A DNA stretch of 39,706 bases, taken from assembly GCA_018263355.1 (NCBI GenBank), contig JAANXH010000018.1, positions 2,602 to 42,307 of the forward strand. Direction: 5' to 3'. The first letter of the stretch is position 1. The number at the start of each line of letters is the position of its first letter. Below, in pieces: positions 27,906-36,186 of the stretch. A program made the position numbers and the translations under genes. This stretch comes from Candidatus Woesearchaeota archaeon. GTDB taxonomy: Archaea > Nanobdellota > Nanobdellia > Woesearchaeales > JAGVZT01. The notes below the pieces were generated by a model. That model was not told the origin of the DNA. It saw nothing but the letters and a program-made list of their open reading frames with translations, and searched no databases.

Positions 27906-27985
27906 GGCAGTGTTACAAATGGACTGATAGTGGTCAAAATTTGTCTGTGCCGTGGATGACATGAAATGACTTTTTTGTTATTCAT
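27906..27985 (+). ncRNA. candidate structured RNA or mRNA leader
   Basis: A long hairpin is formed by GGCA/TGCC (27906-27909, 27948-27951), ACAAAT/ATTTGT and GAC/GTC with asymmetric internal loops and apical loop TGATAGTG. A second hairpin ATGAA-a-TGAC/GTTA-TTCAT follows at about 27961-27985. It lies in the 295-base gap between valS and the next good start at 28170. It could be an H/ACA-like guide (an ACA follows the first stem), but no target match was tested. The rest of the gap shows only AT-rich promoter-like sequence. Confidence 0.25.
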
Positions 27986-28169
27986 GACAGGGCCAGACGT
28001 AGTTTTTCCACAGGAAAAACAGAGTAGGATTTTAAACCATATCAGTCACTCAGATACGCTGCGAATTAGAGATAGTTCTGTGAAAATTTACTTCTTCAAA
28101 GTGATAAAGAATAGTAAGTATTATATATTAGATTTAATTTCTATTTTAAAAGTTAAGGAGGTAATAATT

Positions 28170-28688
28170 ATGCCAAAACCGTATGTACCAGATGAGCCAA
28201 TAAGATTTAGAAGTTCAAATGGACGAGTTCCAGAAGTTACAGAACAACCAGATATTGAATCAGAATATTTACAAATTATGGGCAGAATTGCTGATCAGCA
28301 CAACAAAAATATTGCTGCAGTGATTCGCATGTATAGTTCAGATGTCTATTTGTGTGGAGAAGACACAGTAGTTTTTACACAAAGAGCACACAATTATTTA
28401 ACTGGAAATAGTCAAATGACTATTGATGATGTGTGCCAAGAGCCTGTTGGTAAACTAGTTAGATCAGATAATTCACTTAGTATGGAAAGGATTGAAGGCA
28501 AAGAACCTATTGTGATTATTAATTATGATGGCCAAGACAATTTAAACAGAGATACAGATGCCAAGAGGGTAGATGCAATATCTTACGCAGATTTACCTGT
28601 TGAATTGCAAAGAGAATATGAAAATAGGGTTGGCGAAGGTTATAGAGATACTTTTGAAGATATTTTGAAGGCTACCCTTAGGAGTTAA
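28170..28688 (+). CDS. unknown 172-aa acidic protein
   Basis: I do not recognise this protein. It is acidic and soluble with no signal peptide. A central helix IESEYLQIMGRIADQHNKNIAAVIRMY precedes strands (DVYLCGEDTVVF; PIVIINYDGQDNL). It ends with a helical acidic tail (LQREYENRVGEGYRDTFEDILKATL). The start is ATG 28170 because it follows the near-perfect ribosome site AAGGAGGT by 6 bases. The 68-codon in-frame extension back to 27966 crosses the structured region and looks non-coding. The strong ribosome site implies good expression. It stands alone between valS and the transcription gene cluster. Confidence 0.7.
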   Translation: MPKPYVPDEPIRFRSSNGRVPEVTEQPDIESEYLQIMGRIADQHNKNIAAVIRMYSSDVYLCGEDTVVFTQRAHNYLTGNSQMTIDDVCQEPVGKLVRSDNSLSMERIEGKEPIVIINYDGQDNLNRDTDAKRVDAISYADLPVELQREYENRVGEGYRDTFEDILKATLRS

Positions 28689-28690
28689 CT

Positions 28691-28698
28691 TTTTATAC
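28691..28698 (+). promoter_or_regulatory. TATA box of the PIN-rpoE-spt4-rps cluster
   Basis: TTTTATAC is centred about 26 bases before the ATG at 28721 with no ribosome site, which suggests a leaderless mRNA for the cluster. Confidence 0.5.
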
Positions 28699-28720
28699 TC
28701 CAATTTTTTTATTATATTTT

Positions 28721-29107
28721 ATGATTAGAGTTATCTTGGACACGAATTTTCTTTTAATGCCTGCACAGTTTAAGATAGATATATTTCGAGAACTTACAAG
28801 AGTGATTTTTAAGGATTTTGAGCTGCATATTGTAGAGCCAACATTAAGAGAATTGGATAGTCTTATGAAAAAAGGAAAAGGAAAAAATAAGAGAGCAGCA
28901 AAGATGGGAAATCAGCTTATTGATTTTGCTAGTATAAATGTGATTAAAACCAAAGAAAAACATGTTGATAAAGCTATTATGAATATTGTTAGCAAAAAAG
29001 ATATTGTTTGCACTCAAGATAAACAACTTAAAGATTTTTTGATAAAAAAAGGGGTTAATGTGGTTATTATGAAAAAAAAGAGCCATTTGCAGCTAATTGA
29101 AGCTTAA
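28721..29107 (+). CDS. PIN-domain ribonuclease, Fcf1/Nob1-like
   Basis: A single PIN domain of 128 aa. The acidic metal residues are Asp7 (VILDTNFLL), a Glu in VEPTLRELDSL and late Asp in DIVCTQDKQLKDFL. This form, with the basic KKGKGKNKRAAKMG linker, is the archaeal Fcf1/UPF0129-type PIN protein. It is commonly found next to rpoE (Rpb7) and is thought to act in rRNA processing rather than as a toxin. No antitoxin gene is adjacent. It is the first gene of a transcription/translation cluster on the plus strand. Confidence 0.85.
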   Translation: MIRVILDTNFLLMPAQFKIDIFRELTRVIFKDFELHIVEPTLRELDSLMKKGKGKNKRAAKMGNQLIDFASINVIKTKEKHVDKAIMNIVSKKDIVCTQDKQLKDFLIKKGVNVVIMKKKSHLQLIEA

Positions 29108-29169
29108 TATTGCATTATATATTGATTTTTTCCAAAAGGTTTAAAAATAACATGAGTCTACCACTTTAT

Positions 29170-29709
29170 ATGTTCTACAGAACCCAGATAAAGGATCATA
29201 TCAGAGTTCCTCCTAACTTGTTTGGAGACAAGGTTGAGGATGCAGTGTTAGAAATGGTTAAAAAAGAGTATGAAGGTCATATTTCAAAACAGATTGGAAT
29301 TGTTATTGATGCTTCAAAAGTTATTGATATTGGTCAAGGCACCATAGTTCCAGGAGACGGAGCTTCTTATTATGAAACAACTTTTGAAATCATTACATTT
29401 AAACCAGAATTACAAGAGGTTGTGCATGGCAAAGTCAAGGATATTGCTGATTTTGGTGCATTTTTAAATATTGGACCTATTGAAGGAATGATTCATATTT
29501 CACAGACAATGGATGATTTTGTAAGTTTTAGCAAAGAAAAATCACTGCAGGGCAAAGAAAGTAAAAAATCACTTAAAATAGGAGATAAGTGCGTTGCTCG
29601 TGTTATTGCTGTAAGTTATAAAGATATTAGTAATCCAAAAATTGGGCTGACTATGAGGCAGCCTGGTCTTGGAAGACAAGATTGGATTTATGAGGAAGAA
29701 GAAAAATGA
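29170..29709 (+). CDS. rpoE: RNA polymerase subunit Rpo7 (RpoE, Rpb7 homologue)
   Basis: The stalk subunit of archaeal RNA polymerase. It has an N-terminal tip domain (MFYRTQIKDHIRVPPNLFG) and an S1 RNA-binding domain (VVHGKVKDIADFGAFLNIGPIEGMIHISQ), ending with KIGLTMRQPGLGRQDW. The start at 29170 puts the family's MxY..IxDxxRVPP at the N terminus. The ATG at 29152 would add six residues and is also possible. The stop overlaps spt4 as ATGA. The order Rpo7-Spt4-S24e-S27ae is a widely conserved archaeal cluster. Confidence 0.93.
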   Translation: MFYRTQIKDHIRVPPNLFGDKVEDAVLEMVKKEYEGHISKQIGIVIDASKVIDIGQGTIVPGDGASYYETTFEIITFKPELQEVVHGKVKDIADFGAFLNIGPIEGMIHISQTMDDFVSFSKEKSLQGKESKKSLKIGDKCVARVIAVSYKDISNPKIGLTMRQPGLGRQDWIYEEEEK

Positions 29710-29888
29710 AAAAGAAAGTATGCAAATCATGTAAGATATTTGTTGAGGGTAAAACATGTCCTTTGTGTAAGAAAGATCAGTTTTCTACAAATTGGAAAGG
29801 AAGAGTTTATGTTCTTGATGTTAAAAAATCAGTGGTTGCAGAAAAAATTGGAGCAGAGGTTAAAGGCGAATACGCTATAAAGATTTGA
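29706..29888 (+). CDS. spt4: transcription elongation factor Spt4 (RpoE'')
   Basis: A 60-aa zinc protein that pairs with Spt5 and rides on RNA polymerase as a processivity factor. Zinc ligands are C6xxC9 and C18xxC21. The WKGRVYVLD segment forms the Spt5-contact strand. It overlaps rpoE by 4 bases and is followed by rps24e after 2 bases, so it is co-translated in the cluster. Confidence 0.93.
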   Translation: MKKKVCKSCKIFVEGKTCPLCKKDQFSTNWKGRVYVLDVKKSVVAEKIGAEVKGEYAIKI

Positions 29889-29890
29889 AA

Positions 29891-30355
29891 ATGGAAATTA
29901 TCTCAGAAAAGGATAAGCCATTGATGGCAAGAAAACAAGTTTGTGTAGAGATTACTTTTGATGGTCCAACACCATCAAGAAAAAAGGTCAGAAAACAAAT
30001 TGCAGATAAATTCAAGACTAAGGAAGAATTAGTTTTTGTACATCAAATTGATACTGAATTTGGATTTAGAAGAGCAAATGTTACTGCTAATATTTATAAG
30101 AAAAAAGAAGATATTAAGGAACCTAGTTATATTCATGAAAGGCACAAAAAAGAAGTAAAAGAACCAGAAAAAAAGGAGAGTAAACCTAAAAAGCAGGAAA
30201 AACCTGCAGAAGAGAAAGATCAAAAGCAGGAACAGAAAAAAGAGAAAAAAACTGAGGAGAAATCCAAGCCAAAAAAGCAAGAAGATGAAAAACCAAAAAA
30301 AGATACTCCTGACAAAAAGTCAGAAAAACACAAGGATGTGAAAAAAGATGACTAA
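29891..30355 (+). CDS. rps24e: ribosomal protein S24e with a long charged tail
   Basis: A small-subunit protein. The core (residues 1-75) has the family pattern [31 protein letters not shown], then [20 protein letters not shown]. The remaining ~75 residues are a low-complexity Lys/Glu/Pro tail (repeats of KPKKQE and EEK) that typical S24e proteins lack; it may bind rRNA or be an expansion tail. The start is ATG 29891. The TTG two codons upstream is inside the spt4 stop. The end overlaps rps27ae by 8 bases. Confidence 0.93.
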   Translation: MEIISEKDKPLMARKQVCVEITFDGPTPSRKKVRKQIADKFKTKEELVFVHQIDTEFGFRRANVTANIYKKKEDIKEPSYIHERHKKEVKEPEKKESKPKKQEKPAEEKDQKQEQKKEKKTEEKSKPKKQEDEKPKKDTPDKKSEKHKDVKKDD

Positions 30356-30488
30356 GATTTGGGAAATGTATGAAAATGGAAAAAGTAAGAAAAAAGAGTG
30401 TCCTAAATGTGGTAAAGGTGTTTTTTTAGCAGAACATAAAGGCAGAATTTCTTGTGGCAAATGCGGTTATACTGAATTTAAGAAATAA
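30348..30488 (+). CDS. rps27ae: ribosomal protein S27ae
   Basis: A 46-aa C4 zinc-ribbon small-subunit protein: C18xxC21 (CPKCG) and C36xxC39 (CGKCG), ending YTEFKK. It begins [22 protein letters not shown], as in archaeal S27ae. It overlaps the last codons of rps24e in another frame and completes the conserved cluster. Confidence 0.93.
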   Translation: MTKIWEMYENGKSKKKECPKCGKGVFLAEHKGRISCGKCGYTEFKK

Positions 30489-30574
30489 ATTATTATTTTT
30501 CTTATGTATTACTCTAGAATAATAAAATATATATAGATAAAGGATTTTGTAATTCTTGTAGGAGGTTGATCAAT

Positions 30575-30967
30575 TTGAAACAAGATATTTATTTACTAAG
30601 TGTTGGAAATAACCATTTTAGAGTCTATAGGGGAGATTGTCAAGAGATTCATAGAGCATATGATCATTGGTTAGGCGCACACCTAAATATTCAGCAGATA
30701 ACTGAATTAGATGATTTATTAGCAGGTATTGAGGCAGGTACTTTAGAGAAAAAAAGTGATATGGGTCATTTAGGTGTCCAATTGTTGATTCAGAATGTTG
30801 AAGAGGGTATATCACCTGAGGGTTTAGGATTATATGGATTGCATTCCGAACAAAGAGTGGATCTAGTTTTTGGTTCTGAACAAGGTATTATAGAAACCTT
30901 TGGAAGAACAGGTGAGCCAGATTACACCAAAATTGAAACATTGGATGATCTAAAAGACTTTCTATAA
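30575..30967 (+). CDS. unknown 130-aa acidic protein
   Basis: I do not recognise this protein. It is acidic with a strand-rich start (DIYLLSVGNNHFRVYRGD), a helical middle (ITELDDLLAGIEAGTLEKK) and a strand VDLVFGSEQGIIETF before a short acidic helix. No motif is diagnostic. The start is the TTG at 30575, 9 bases after the ribosome site GGAGG. The TTG at 30566 directly abuts that site and is unlikely. TATA-like runs lie near 30529-30536. Convergent with the cupin-like gene downstream. Confidence 0.65.
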   Translation: MKQDIYLLSVGNNHFRVYRGDCQEIHRAYDHWLGAHLNIQQITELDDLLAGIEAGTLEKKSDMGHLGVQLLIQNVEEGISPEGLGLYGLHSEQRVDLVFGSEQGIIETFGRTGEPDYTKIETLDDLKDFL

Positions 30968-30997
30968 ATTATTTTTTTGTTTTAAATTACAAACAGA

Positions 30998-31843
30998 CTA
31001 AGCTAAGGATTTTGGTACAAATTCAGCTTGCACTTTATCATCAATACATCCTGGGAATTTAATTGTTACTAGTCTACAATTCAATCCATTTTCTACTGCG
31101 ATTTCTTTATGTATTTCACCTGGCAAGATTCCAAAAAAGCCTTCTGGTCCCATATTTGTGTCTCTTGGATCAGAAAAATCATAATTTGTTAAAAAACTTG
31201 GGTGAGTGTCGCCTTCTAGTGAATATTCAACATTATTTACTTCAGGTTTTTGTGTTTTCTGCACTCTTATTCTCAGCATATTTTCAGGAAAATAACCTTC
31301 TAAACTTGATTTATGGTAATGAGGCATCTGCCTTTCTGGGTCATTTAGATAAGCTGAACCAAAAAAACCATATGCTATTTCCAAAGGTACTATGCCAATA
31401 TCTTGCTCTGTCCAGTCACCACAGAACCAGCCTGTATTTGTGTCTGAAAAAAGATAAAGTTTCAGGGCCTCAAATTCAATATTATTTGGCTCCTGCGAAG
31501 GCTCAAACATAATGTATCTAAATGGAATCGGATCTGTTTCTCCTTGTTCTGCAAGTCCTGTTTGCATATTTGGATGTGGATCAATTGCAATTTTAGTCTT
31601 TGGTGCTAATCTAAATAAGGTTAGAGGATGAATTTGCTGATTATCCAGTAAAATTGGATCCTTAGTAAGAATATATTGAAGATTACCTCCTGATTTATGT
31701 TCCCCATATCCTAGGTTTGTTCCTCCACTTATTTTTAGTGAACTTTGGATTAATTCTGGTGGATTTTCCCCAATTTGTTTTGGTGTAAGCTCTCTATTTA
31801 TTGTAAAGTTATAATCTCCTGGCCCAATATGTTTATGTATCAT
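30998..31843 (-). CDS. cupin-like protein of unknown function
   Basis: A 281-aa soluble protein. The C-terminal third has a cupin-like metal pattern: H175-x-H177...E182 (PHYHKSSLEGYF), and later PGEIH (241-245) followed by the strand NCRLVTIKFPG. These correspond to the two halves of a cupin barrel. The N-terminal part is rich in loops (GDYNFTIN, TNLGYGEHKSGG) and may be a second, degenerate cupin, as in bicupins. Possible roles are sugar isomerase/epimerase or dioxygenase; none can be chosen. Single gene, with its own promoter region. Confidence 0.65.
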   Translation of the reverse strand: MIHKHIGPGDYNFTINRELTPKQIGENPPELIQSSLKISGGTNLGYGEHKSGGNLQYILTKDPILLDNQQIHPLTLFRLAPKTKIAIDPHPNMQTGLAEQGETDPIPFRYIMFEPSQEPNNIEFEALKLYLFSDTNTGWFCGDWTEQDIGIVPLEIAYGFFGSAYLNDPERQMPHYHKSSLEGYFPENMLRIRVQKTQKPEVNNVEYSLEGDTHPSFLTNYDFSDPRDTNMGPEGFFGILPGEIHKEIAVENGLNCRLVTIKFPGCIDDKVQAEFVPKSLA

Positions 31844-31987
31844 AAAAAAAGGAATGTAGCACAGATATTAAAACATTTGGTATGCAAAATTATTTTAGTG
31901 CTTATTTAATTTTGTGAATTGAACACTACTAATTAGTAGTTAAAACAGAAACATTTAAATATCACTTATTTTTACTATAGTACTAAC

Positions 31988-33505
31988 ATGAGTTCATCCA
32001 GTCCTCCAGCAGAATCTGAATTGGAAAGAAAGGCTAATACAGTAAGTGAAGCTGTTAAAAAGGCAGCTAGGAAAACTACACAAGCAGTTAGAAATTTCAG
32101 AGAAGATCCAGTTGGAGAATATTTAGAATCTATATTTGGGCATCTAACAGCTTACGGTTTACTAAGTTTTCAAAACTATAATGGTAATTCTCCTCTTTGG
32201 CCTCAAAGAACTGTAGTGGCTAGTTGTGTACTTGACTTTATTAATAATTATTTATATCATTCCTCAGAAAATCCTGGGAAGACATTGAAAACAATAGATA
32301 CAGTATTTAATGTTTGTCAAGGTGGGACAGGACTTGGCTTAATAGCAGATGGATTTGTAAATGGAGATGAGCCCAAGCTTATTATTAATCTTTTAAGTGG
32401 ATTAGTTGGAAAACCAGCAGATTTGCCTTATACTGGAAAAAGTGCTCTTCCTTCAATTTTTGCCGGCTCTCAGATGCTAAGAGCTGCAACAAGAAGAGCC
32501 AATATTAAAGAATCTCTTGAAAATCTTATTCCTTCAGGTATAAAAAAATGGTATAATGATACCCCATCAGGAAATGTTGTTGGTGATTTTGCTAGATACA
32601 GTTTATTGACAGCTTATGCTGTTTATTTATCAAAAGAAGGTTTACCAGTTAATCCTTTGGTACCAGTGGGGATTTTCAGTGGCGAAATAATTACTGATAC
32701 AGCAAAAGCTATTTCAAAAAAGTCAAAAAAGGGAATAAAGGCTGCAACAAGTGGTATTGAAATGTCTTATAACATATTTCAGTTAGGTTTTGCAGGAAAA
32801 TACGTTTTACAAGCATATAATGCTGATGAAGTAAGTCACCTAGTGTGGTCCATTAAAAATTTGGGTCATAAATTGGAAAGTTTGGCTAATCTTCCACTTT
32901 CTGGTGAATTTTCTGCAGATCCTGAAGTAACAGGGATTTCTCTTTTGTACACTCTTATGTTTACACATACCTTGGTTAAGACAGTTGCAAAGGATTTTGG
33001 GGGATATAGTCAAAAAATACAAATTGAAAAACCACAATTACCAGAGGTAAGTGCTTTAGGACAGAAAGTTAGAGGTGCTGGCACCGCGGCTCAAAAAGGT
33101 ATTGGTAGAGTAATACAAGGATTGAAAACAAGATTTTTTAATAAAGAGAAAAACACACACACACAAGAAGTTACCACAACCTATGGGGATCCTAATAAGT
33201 TATTGGGTGAGTATACGGAACTGCTTTCACAAAACTGTACAAATAAAGGAAAAAAGATGCAGACTCAAAAACTAACTGAAAATACGCTTTATGCTATACT
33301 TGATGGTGATCAAAGAGACTTAAAGGGGAATCTAGAAAAATTTGCACAAATTGTTAAATCTAATACCGACGGAAGAAGGTCAGATCCCAAATTGCAAGCA
33401 GTTAATTCTGCTTTAAACTTAATATATGACCAGGATGTAACAAAATACAAACCTGCAATTTTGAATTTAAGCAAAAGTATTCCAGGTATGAACATAGTAG
33501 CCTGA
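31988..33505 (+). CDS. unknown 505-aa protein, partly hydrophobic
   Basis: I do not recognise this protein. A Ser/Pro and Ala/Lys-rich N-terminal helix (about 1-38) is followed by ~300 residues with moderately hydrophobic helices (LTAYGLLSF; LIINLLSGLVG; YSLLTAYAVYLS; VSHLVWSIKNL; LLYTLMFTHTLVKTV). They resemble half-buried or short membrane helices. A basic linker (about 340-385, GQKVRGAGTAAQKGIGRVIQGLKTR) leads to a soluble helical C-terminal domain. It may be a membrane-associated protein. Base and amino-acid use (low Lys, more Gln/Ser) differs from the Lys-rich neighbours. It has its own AT-rich promoter region and no clear ribosome site. Confidence 0.65.
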   Translation: MSSSSPPAESELERKANTVSEAVKKAARKTTQAVRNFREDPVGEYLESIFGHLTAYGLLSFQNYNGNSPLWPQRTVVASCVLDFINNYLYHSSENPGKTLKTIDTVFNVCQGGTGLGLIADGFVNGDEPKLIINLLSGLVGKPADLPYTGKSALPSIFAGSQMLRAATRRANIKESLENLIPSGIKKWYNDTPSGNVVGDFARYSLLTAYAVYLSKEGLPVNPLVPVGIFSGEIITDTAKAISKKSKKGIKAATSGIEMSYNIFQLGFAGKYVLQAYNADEVSHLVWSIKNLGHKLESLANLPLSGEFSADPEVTGISLLYTLMFTHTLVKTVAKDFGGYSQKIQIEKPQLPEVSALGQKVRGAGTAAQKGIGRVIQGLKTRFFNKEKNTHTQEVTTTYGDPNKLLGEYTELLSQNCTNKGKKMQTQKLTENTLYAILDGDQRDLKGNLEKFAQIVKSNTDGRRSDPKLQAVNSALNLIYDQDVTKYKPAILNLSKSIPGMNIVA

Positions 33506-33534
33506 TCAAATTTATTCTTTTGTTCTAAGGAAAA

Positions 33535-33544
33535 TTTTATATAA
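33535..33544 (+). promoter_or_regulatory. TATA box of the NTPase gene
   Basis: TTTTATATAA is centred about 26 bases before the ATG at 33566 with no ribosome site, consistent with a leaderless mRNA. Confidence 0.5.
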
Positions 33545-33565
33545 CTGCTTTAAAATAGAAGATTC

Positions 33566-34093
33566 ATGAAAATAGCAGTAGGTTCAAAAAATCCTGTTAA
33601 GATTCGGGCAGTAAAGGTGGCATTAGCTAAAGTATGGCCTGAAAACAAAGTTATAGGTTTTGATGCACCTTCCAGGGTAAGTGAGCAGCCAAAAACAGAA
33701 AATGAAGCAATTCGCGGAGCTAAGAATAGAGCTAAGTTTTGTCTTGAAAATTACCAAGTTGATATTGCTGTTGGGATCGAAGGTTTTACTGTTGAATCTG
33801 ATCATGGGATGTTTGTATCTGCCTGGGTTGCAGTTTTAGATAATAATAATAACAACACTATTGGCTTAGGCAATGCAGGAAGATTTCTGCTTCCTAAAAA
33901 CATTTCAGCTAAAATTAGGGCTGGTGGTGAACTTGGACCTTTGATGGACCAGTTTTTTGGTGATACTAATCTTAAACAAAAGTCAGGCGCTGTAGGGGTG
34001 TTTACAAATGGTATTGTAAATAGAGACTCTATGCTTGAACGCGGAGTTATTCTTGCTTTAACTAAGTTTATGAATCCAGATTATTATAAATAA
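33566..34093 (+). CDS. inosine/xanthosine triphosphatase (DUF84, YjjX-like)
   Basis: A house-cleaning phosphatase that removes non-canonical ITP/XTP. It starts with the substrate-binding MKIAVGSKNPVKIRAVK. It has the family blocks QPKTENEAIRGAKNRAK, VDIAVGIEGF, GLGNAGRF and KQKSGAVGVFTNGIVNRDSMLERGVILAL. At 175 aa it has the family length. Single gene, convergent with the coiled-coil gene (24 bases between ends). Confidence 0.9.
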   Translation: MKIAVGSKNPVKIRAVKVALAKVWPENKVIGFDAPSRVSEQPKTENEAIRGAKNRAKFCLENYQVDIAVGIEGFTVESDHGMFVSAWVAVLDNNNNNTIGLGNAGRFLLPKNISAKIRAGGELGPLMDQFFGDTNLKQKSGAVGVFTNGIVNRDSMLERGVILALTKFMNPDYYK

Positions 34094-34117
34094 ACTATTG
34101 ATTGAAAACACATAGAA

Positions 34118-35002
34118 TTAATTTTTACCTTGAAATACAAGTAAATCTTCAGTTGTTAGTTTTTTACCCTTTTTTATTTTTTTCTCTACTTCTAATTCCT
34201 TTTCTTTAAGACTCGCCTTAACTTGTTTTTGTTTATCTTCTTTAATTTCAATATCATGCTTGTCAAGCTCTACTTTTACTTTATTTAATTTGTGCAAAGA
34301 TTTTTTTAGTTGGTCATTTGCCTTTGTGAATTTAGTTTTTTTATCTAAGAAATCTTTACTTAGTTTTGCTTCTTTAACTCTTAGTTTATCAATTTTTTTA
34401 CTTAGTTTAAGCATTTCCTCGTGCTTTTCCTGACCTTTTTCTGCCAGATTTTCCACACTTGAATGAAATTCTTCTTGTTCTTTTTTAAACTTATCAATTT
34501 GCTTTGAACATTTTTTAGCTTTTTTGTATGCTCCATCTACTTCTTTTGTCTGATCAATCTGTTTTTTTAGCTCTTTGATTTGCTTCATGAGCTTTTTTTC
34601 TTTTTTAAAAGTTACTGCCTCTGTTTCAATTATTCTTTCTATTTTCTGGATTTTCTTTTTAAGGTGAGTTGGAGAAATCTTAATGTTGTGCTTTTCCATC
34701 TGAGCTTTTCGCTCTTTATCAAGTTTTTTGAATTCCTTGATTTTTTTTCGTATCTTTTTGCTTAATTCCTGTCTTTTATTTTTGTTTTTCTTAACTCTAT
34801 CTGTATATTTATCTCTACTTGACTTGATTTTCTTAATTTTTCTAATTACCCTAGAAATTTTCTTGGATACTTTCTGCCTTTTTTCAAAGGATTGTTCTTT
34901 TTCTCTGTTAAGACTATTAAGTTTCTTTTTTACTTTAGAGATATTTCTATTAGTTTCTTTTAATTCTCCAAGTAGTTCTTTTTTCTCTTTCTCTGTCAGC
35001 AT
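34118..35002 (-). CDS. archaeal coiled-coil protein (COG1340-like)
   Basis: Nearly the whole chain is Lys/Glu-rich heptad coiled coil. It is broken near residue 115 by ISPTHLKKKIQKIERIIE and closed by the conserved-looking tail KKGKKLTTEDLLVFQGKN, typical of the uncharacterised archaeal coiled-coil family often found beside ribosomal protein genes. No catalytic motif is visible. The start is ATG 35002; an in-frame TTG at 35011 adds three residues. It follows the P1 gene by 17 bases and is probably the last gene of the L1-P0-P1 operon. Confidence 0.8.
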   Translation of the reverse strand: MLTEKEKKELLGELKETNRNISKVKKKLNSLNREKEQSFEKRQKVSKKISRVIRKIKKIKSSRDKYTDRVKKNKNKRQELSKKIRKKIKEFKKLDKERKAQMEKHNIKISPTHLKKKIQKIERIIETEAVTFKKEKKLMKQIKELKKQIDQTKEVDGAYKKAKKCSKQIDKFKKEQEEFHSSVENLAEKGQEKHEEMLKLSKKIDKLRVKEAKLSKDFLDKKTKFTKANDQLKKSLHKLNKVKVELDKHDIEIKEDKQKQVKASLKEKELEVEKKIKKGKKLTTEDLLVFQGKN

Positions 35003-35019
35003 AGCAACCAACTAACATC

Positions 35020-35328
35020 CTAACCGAACAATGATCCAAGACCTTCTGCTGCTTCTTCCTGTGAAACCTTTTCTTCTTCTTTCTCTTCTTCTTTAGGTTC
35101 TTCTTTTCCAGGTTTTCCTTCTGATGCGGCAGCTGGTGCTGCAGCAGCAACCGGAGCAGCTTGAGTTATAGCCTTGTCAATGTCAACATCATTAAGTGCT
35201 GCAACCAGGGCTTTTATTCTGGCTTCATCTGCCTTAACTCCGGCAGCTTTAAGCACTTTTTTCATGTTTGCTTGATTAACATCTTGGCCTGCTTTATGCA
35301 GTAACATAGCTCCATACACGTATTCCAT
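35020..35328 (-). CDS. rpl12: ribosomal protein P1 (L12)
   Basis: The acidic stalk protein that recruits translation GTPases. The N-terminal dimerisation helices ([30 protein letters not shown]) are followed by an Ala/Pro hinge. An EEEKEEEK stretch and the factor-binding end AEGLGSLFG complete it. At 102 aa it has normal length. It follows P0 by 3 bases. Confidence 0.95.
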   Translation of the reverse strand: MEYVYGAMLLHKAGQDVNQANMKKVLKAAGVKADEARIKALVAALNDVDIDKAITQAAPVAAAAPAAASEGKPGKEEPKEEEKEEEKVSQEEAAEGLGSLFG

Positions 35329-35331
35329 CTC

Positions 35332-36186
35332 TTATACCTCCTTGATCATAGATTTTATTAATTTTGATTGTGCATCTGCTTTTGATAAGATATTATTAAT
35401 TGTTTCATTTGTTAAAATATCTGTTTCAAGAGCAAGACAAAGAGCATTTTGATGCGCTTTGCTTAATAGTATCTTAATTGTCTCATCTGTAAAGATTCCT
35501 GTTTCCATTGCCAATGCTAAAGCATTTGCACTTGCCAATTGGATATTATCAATATACTCTTGTTCGTCAACAAATAAGATGTCTTTTTCATAAATAGTAC
35601 CATTATCATATGCAGCAACCAGATTCAGTCCAACTTCTACTGGCTCAATTCCAAATCTGGATAGTATTCCTGCTAATTTTTCATCAACAATATCTCCTTG
35701 TTTTGCTACAATTGTATCTTTTTCAATTTTTAATTTTCCATCCTGGATACTGGTTTTAATACCTACACTTCCCAATTCCCCTATAATTGGACCTGGCATG
35801 AATGATGTTGGTCCAGCGGAAATTTTAATATCATTAGGTGTTTCTTGTCCTGGTTTGATTGGCGCTTTTGATTTGTTTTTACTTATAACTGTTGCTAATT
35901 GAAATGGATCTTCTTTTGTAAACAATAAAGCTGGCATTCCTTCAAGACAAGGAATTATTTTTTCTAGATCTTTGTCTTTTGTTTTTTCAATAGCTATCTT
36001 CATTAATCTTCTTTTTGTCATAAAAAACTTGGCCTGCTCCCTTAATGTTTTTTTAATTCTCTGAAGCTGCTTTGCAGGCAGGTCTTTCATATTTAGGATA
36101 CCAATGATTTTGTATTCATCAAAGAGTTTGACAAGTTCTGCAACTGTTTTTTTCTTTGACTCTGCTACATCCCCTTTCTTTTTCAT
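35332..36186 (-). CDS. rplP0: ribosomal protein P0 (L10), without the acidic tail
   Basis: Base of the ribosomal stalk. The rRNA-binding N-terminal domain (KKKTVAELVKLFDEYKIIGILNMKDLPAKQLQ) and the archaeal insertion domain (KISAGPTSFMPGPIIGELGSVGIKT) are clear. The C-terminal part has two repeated helices that bind P1 dimers (ALALAMETGIFTDETIKILLSKA and LCLALETDILTNETINNILSKA). The chain ends SKLIKSMIKEV at residue 284. The usual acidic tail and GLGALFG end are absent. ATGA overlap with L1. Confidence 0.95.
   Translation of the reverse strand: MKKKGDVAESKKKTVAELVKLFDEYKIIGILNMKDLPAKQLQRIKKTLREQAKFFMTKRRLMKIAIEKTKDKDLEKIIPCLEGMPALLFTKEDPFQLATVISKNKSKAPIKPGQETPNDIKISAGPTSFMPGPIIGELGSVGIKTSIQDGKLKIEKDTIVAKQGDIVDEKLAGILSRFGIEPVEVGLNLVAAYDNGTIYEKDILFVDEQEYIDNIQLASANALALAMETGIFTDETIKILLSKAHQNALCLALETDILTNETINNILSKADAQSKLIKSMIKEV

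Noticed and set aside
27966-28169. 68-codon N-terminal extension of the 28170 gene
   Set aside because: It crosses the hairpin region, has no ribosome site, and the ATG at 28170 has a near-perfect AAGGAGGT.
28721-29107. VapC toxin of a toxin-antitoxin pair
   Set aside because: No antitoxin gene upstream, and the conserved neighbourhood with rpoE and spt4 fits the Fcf1-like rRNA-processing PIN family.
34728-35015. Hydrophobic plus-strand ORFs opposite the coiled-coil gene
   Set aside because: Lys/Glu-rich coiled-coil genes give Phe/Leu/Ser-rich antisense frames; the same holds opposite SMC (10779-11084, 11274-11645) and S24e (30029-30280).
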